A DNA stretch of 22,553 nt from Obelidium mucronatum (lineage: Eukaryota > Chytridiomycota > Chytridiomycetes > Chytridiales > Chytriomycetaceae), in the NCBI GenBank assembly GCA_025765595.1, contig JAIVFH010000396.1, positions 1 to 22,553 on the forward strand. The letters are read 5' to 3'. Position 1 is the first letter of the stretch, and every line of letters begins with the position of its first letter. Below, piece after piece: positions 19,801 through 22,553 of the stretch. The notes under the pieces are model-generated. The model did not search any database. It was not told where the DNA came from and saw nothing but the letters and a program-made list of their open reading frames with translations. The position numbers were made by a program, and so were the translations under genes.

Positions 19801-21426
19801 GTGCATGAATCTTGAGTGCCACAATTGGATGCTCTTCTCGCTGGGGATTCCTTTTCCAATGAAGGCTGTTGCTAGTAGGGCATGATCCGCGGGTATTGTA
19901 TTGATTTTCCAGGTTCCGTCTTCTTCGTCTACACTCTTTAGTGTTTTGTGCGGACCTGACAAATCCAGGCGGCCGATTGCTACTTTCTTGTCGACGTGGT
20001 TGAACCAGACGTCGTAGCCCTTTTTTAAAAGGTCGACGACTGCAATGAGAGTTGCTGGTGCTTCAGGTACTAGCTGGACTTGGTCAACCTCAAACTCGCC
20101 GAAGTTCATTGACCCTTGGATTCCGGCACTTTGGATATTATTTCCCGATGCCGTTTCATATGCTATTGTTGGTCCAACTATCTGGTTTGATAGCTGATTT
20201 ACGTCACCCGTCATCGATTTGCTGCAAGCTGAGTCAAGGTATGCTGGGGACTTGTTTTTGGAAACTGGAGCAGAGATGTAAGCGGACATCGTAGCTTTCG
20301 CCACCTTTATTTCGGCCCCGTTCAACACCTTCCCATCCTTTTCCTTCACTAACTTTTCAACATCCAGGCTTGTGAACGGCTTCTCCAATATGATTATGGC
20401 GTAAGTTCCGCCTGATTTCTTGGATACTGCTACGAAGGAATCTTCAGCCAGTTTTGTTGGTTTGAAGAATTCGGCGACTTGTTGAATTGACGTCCCGCCA
20501 GCCAATTTTGTCATCACAAGTTGAGCTGGTTTTCTGTCTGATGGGACCGGTCGCGGTTGTCGAGGTTTGTCGTTTCCTTCGAGTCTGGCAGCCATTGCTT
20601 TTACTAACTCCATCATTGCCGTCATGTTGGGGTCGGTTTGTTGGGTCGCCGCGGCTGCTATGGCTTGGACTGGTTGCGCGAGTTTTTCCTCTTCCCTGGC
20701 AGCGATAACCGAAAGAACACTTGCGAAGGCCTTGTAGTCGTCTGGAGGACATCCGGTGAGTTGAGTTCTCATGTTGTCCCTTTGTCCATGGTCTTCAATG
20801 CGTTAAACTAGGGTGTAACCGCATTCCTTGTTCCAACTTTCATCATCGGGTTGGCCTAGTTCTTGTGCCTTGAGCTTCAGAAGGTTGAATCTGGTGAACC
20901 ATTGGTACTTGGATTCGTGAGAGTGTTTCTTGGCTGTGGAAACGTCTCTTCTCGCCTTGGAAAGAGCTTGGCCAGGGTTGAATGCTATGGTAGCTGCAAG
21001 GGCATCGAATCTTGCTTTGATTGACCCAGTGGCGGAGTTGTAAGAAGCAAGCAGCGTGGCATCAAGGTGAGGAGTGACAATTTCGTTTATCTTTGATGAC
21101 ACTTCATTCCAGGTCGAGAATGCTTCGAAGTATTTGTCTTCGTTGAAACTGTTGTCGGTATTGAAAATTGGGTCATCTTCCGAAGGCTCAGGGATTTCAT
21201 AAACAATGAAGTCTGAGTAAAGACGGACTGTCTTTGTGGATTGAAATTCTGCTCCGCTGTTGTCGAAGGAGATAATTGTTGGTTTGTAGTAGTATGCTTT
21301 TTAAAGCTTGTTCTTGTTAACTGCTGATCTCACGCTTGCAAGCCAGGAGATTGAATGGTGGCTCTTGTTCTGGGTTGTAAGTGGCTCAAAACTCTGCCCT
21401 CTCTTGAGGGTGTATGTCGTGGCCAT
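16711..21426 (-). CDS. Gag-Pol polyprotein with four in-frame TAA codons
   Basis: One frame runs 1,572 codons from ATG at 21426 to TGA at 16711-16713. TAA codons sit at 21301-21303, 20803-20805, 18280-18282 and 16918-16920 (codons 42, 208, 1049, 1503). In order: Gag; an RRM-like fold (about codons 302-379); protease with D-S-A-C (Asp398); integrase zinc site H-x4-H and C-x2-C; integrase core with aspartates 601, 672 and 708, the last where Glu is usual; an acidic, Pro/Ser-rich linker; reverse transcriptase (GDVKGAY, then HSDD); RNase H (SDAN, SETLA, CDNAG, TKHMD). Copia homology continues across the third and fourth TAA, so these replace sense codons. The longest uninterrupted piece is 830 residues (18280-20772). 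The last 33 or so codons lie in the LTR. Read-through, helper proteins from another copy, or a dead element are all possible. Confidence 0.85.
16811..16818 (-). promoter_or_regulatory. Polypurine tract
   Basis: In element sense AAGGGGAG lies directly before the 3' LTR. It is the expected plus-strand primer. Its contact with the CGTG end supports the 235-bp LTR border. Confidence 0.75.
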
Positions 21427-21450
21427 AGTTTTCTCTTTTCGTTTTTTCTT

Positions 21451-21481
21451 GTAGCTCAATGGAGGGTTAAGACTCCTAATC
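21451..21481 (-). promoter_or_regulatory. Primer-binding site resembling a half-tRNA-Arg(CCU)
   Basis: This directly adjoins the 5' LTR. The plus strand reads like the 5' half of a tRNA: GTAGCTCAATGG (D-arm type) at 21451-21462, then AGACTCCTAATC ending at the LTR. The loop CT-CCT-AA would place anticodon CCU, and the LTR border falls at about tRNA position 39-40. Drosophila copia and yeast Ty5 prime with initiator tRNA halves cut near there. The spacing between the two blocks is 2-3 nt short of a normal tRNA. Confidence 0.6.
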
Positions 21482-21716
21482 CGTGTGTTCTCTAGTACTG
21501 GTGATTTGGAACACAATGTGTTTATTTAATAAAACTCTTGACCATGACGAATATAAAGTAAATATGTTGAAGCACACACCTGGTGATTTGGAACACAATG
21601 TGTTATCTATCCCAAATCACCAAGATTTCTGTTTTGTCCCGGTTTTCCGAAATGTTCCGAAACGCGCCGAGAGGGCATTTTCACTGTGACGCTTCCAGAA
21701 CTCGTGGAAGTCCACG
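21482..21716 (-). repeat. LTR (central, shared by two element copies)
   Basis: Third 235-bp LTR. The interior of the complete copy begins on its left with the primer-binding site, and the interior of another copy ends on its right with the polypurine tract. It is therefore 5' LTR to one copy and 3' LTR to the other, with no target duplication around it. That is expected for a tandem made by LTR-LTR recombination, not for two independent insertions. Confidence 0.95.
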
Positions 21717-21724
21717 CTCCCCTT
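21717..21724 (-). promoter_or_regulatory. Polypurine tract of second copy
   Basis: AAGGGGAG in element sense, directly beside the central LTR, as at 16811-16818. Confidence 0.75.
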
Positions 21725-22553
21725 GAACAAGCCCATCTCGCGCGTGAAATCTCCGTGCTTACTCTTGCCCAGACCTTTCGTCATCACGTCCGCCACATTT
21801 CTTGATGTGTGAATTTTCCGCACTTAAATGACTCCCCTCTTCACCATGCATCTTAACATCATATACTTCGTGTCCATGTGTTTCGTTTTGTGTCTGTCCG
21901 CCCCTTCCTGTGTATTTCTCACTGCTCCAGCGTTATCACAGTGCAGCACCGTTGGGTTTGGTTGTGGAAATCCCAGCCACTCCATCACATTTCTGGGGTA
22001 ACCCCATTCCGCAATTTTGCCGCCGCTTGCGAGTGCCAGGGTTTCCGATGCGACCGTAGAGTCTGTCACGATATCTTGACTCTTGGATACTGGAGCTATG
22101 GCTGCTCCAGCCAGCATCATCACTAAACCTGTTGTCGATTTCCTCGTGACCTTGTTCCCGGCTAGGTTCGCATCACTGAACACTTCCAGAATCATGTCCG
22201 TGTCAGCTTTGAAGTATAGTTTTGTCGTGTTGGAGCCGTTTAAGTACTGTAGCAGATGCTGAGCTGCCGCCCAGTGGGTTTTGTTGGGGTTATTGGCGTA
22301 GGAGCACATACGGCCTGGAGTTTCAATGATGTCACCCCTTGTGAGACATGCGAATCGTAGTAGTCCCAGTAGTCTCATCCATCTCCCCTCGAAGAACGCT
22401 ATGTCTTCACTTGGAGTTGGTTGGTCCGTGTCGAAGGTGTCTTCCAATTTTGAGTTCCATGGAGTCGATCTTGAAATTGGCTTGTTTCCTGGAAAATATT
22501 TTTCTTCCAGAAATTCGTCAATGATGCTTTGAATGTACACTATCTGGTCCATG
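21717..22553 (-). mobile_element. Ty1/copia retrotransposon, 3' part of second copy
   Basis: These 837 bp match 16811-17647 of the complete copy. I saw one difference, G at 22317 against A at 17411, which changes Leu to Pro before RNase H. The segment holds the end of reverse transcriptase, RNase H and the polypurine tract, and stops at the window edge exactly where base 1 would continue it. Joined, the second interior is 4,670 bp, one base shorter than the first. Confidence 0.93.

Larger units (their letters stand above)
16576..21716 (-). mobile_element. Ty1/copia LTR retrotransposon, complete copy
   Basis: Two 235-bp LTRs (16576-16810 and 21482-21716) flank a 4,671-bp interior. Read on the minus strand the order is 5' LTR, primer-binding site, gag, protease, integrase, reverse transcriptase, RNase H, polypurine tract, 3' LTR. 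Integrase before reverse transcriptase is the Ty1/copia (Pseudoviridae) order; Ty3/gypsy elements have the reverse. The LTRs I compared look identical, which suggests recent insertion. The 5' LTR at 21482-21716 also serves as the 3' LTR of the next copy to the right, so the two copies form a tandem dimer. A 5-bp target duplication lies outside the left LTR. The coding frame has no frameshift but carries four TAA codons. Confidence 0.95.
21617..22553 (-). pseudogene. Pol C-terminal part of second copy (RT end, RNase H)
   Basis: The frame enters from the right edge in the reverse-transcriptase connection region and runs through RNase H to TAA at 21824-21826. It continues in frame for 68 more codons to TGA at 21617-21619 inside the LTR. 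It carries the RNase H acidic residues in SDAN, SETLA, CDNAG and TKHMD. A Leu-to-Pro change at 22317 distinguishes it from the complete copy. It is the other end of the frame that exits at base 1. Confidence 0.85.

Noticed and set aside
16711..21426. A whole-genome change of UAA to a sense codon
   Set aside because: Only four TAA in 1,572 codons, and the F-box/LRR gene appears to end at TAA (4325-4327) with AATAAA downstream. The standard code with read-through or a dead element remains simpler.
21451..21490. A tRNA gene next to the LTR
   Set aside because: Only a 5' half is recognisable, with no T-arm or acceptor stem, and D-arm spacing is short. Its position directly inside the LTR makes a primer-binding site the better reading.
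1..22553. CRISPR arrays, rRNA genes, bacterial operons or plasmid replication genes
   Set aside because: None seen. Tandem repeats present are contiguous or exonic without regular spacers, and the genes have spliceosomal introns. Circularity therefore is not explained by a recognisable plasmid.

Overview
The window looks like nuclear DNA of a fungus, most likely an early-diverging, chytrid-like one. The host genes have short GT-AG introns (46 to 112 nt), some with TACTAAC-like branch points, AATAAA signals after stop codons, an F-box protein carrying plant-type leucine-rich repeats, and an ARID2/RSC9-like chromatin gene. The placement is inference; no rRNA or barcode locus is present.

Layout. 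(1) Positions 1-4068 and 16576-22553 are a Ty1/copia-type LTR retrotransposon on the minus strand. The copy at 16576-21716 is complete (235-bp LTR, 4,671-bp interior, 235-bp LTR). Its upstream LTR is shared with another interior that runs off the right edge and continues at base 1. (2) A 5-bp target duplication, CGTGA, lies at 16571-16575 and again at 4069-4073. The two halves of one F-box/LRR gene (16125-16575 and 4074-4327) abut these sites and rejoin in frame. With the seamless join of base 22553 to base 1, this shows the contig is circularly permuted: one 10,046-bp LTR-interior-LTR-interior-LTR insertion sits in one gene on a circle, or in a head-to-tail array. (3) The 12.5-kb host part (4074-16575) holds: the 3' half of the F-box/LRR gene; an AT-rich stretch with a 41-nt poly(T); a cluster of five duplicated exon-like units (5779-7306); a minus-strand ARID2/RSC9-like gene (7406 to about 10910); poorly coding sequence to 12453; a plus-strand multi-exon gene for a Ser-rich repeat protein (12454-14576); and small ORFs before the F-box gene.

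The retroelement is the most unusual part. Gag-pol is one frame of 1,572 codons that ends in TGA but contains four in-frame TAA codons near domain borders. Its Gag has an RRM-like fold where a zinc knuckle is expected. The integrase has Asp at the DD35E glutamate position, the reverse transcriptase has HSDD in place of YVDD, the LTRs end CGTG...CACG, and the primer site resembles a 5' half of tRNA-Arg(CCU). Several host reading frames switch exactly at A/T homopolymers, which points to consensus indel errors and calls for caution over every frameshift in this sequence.
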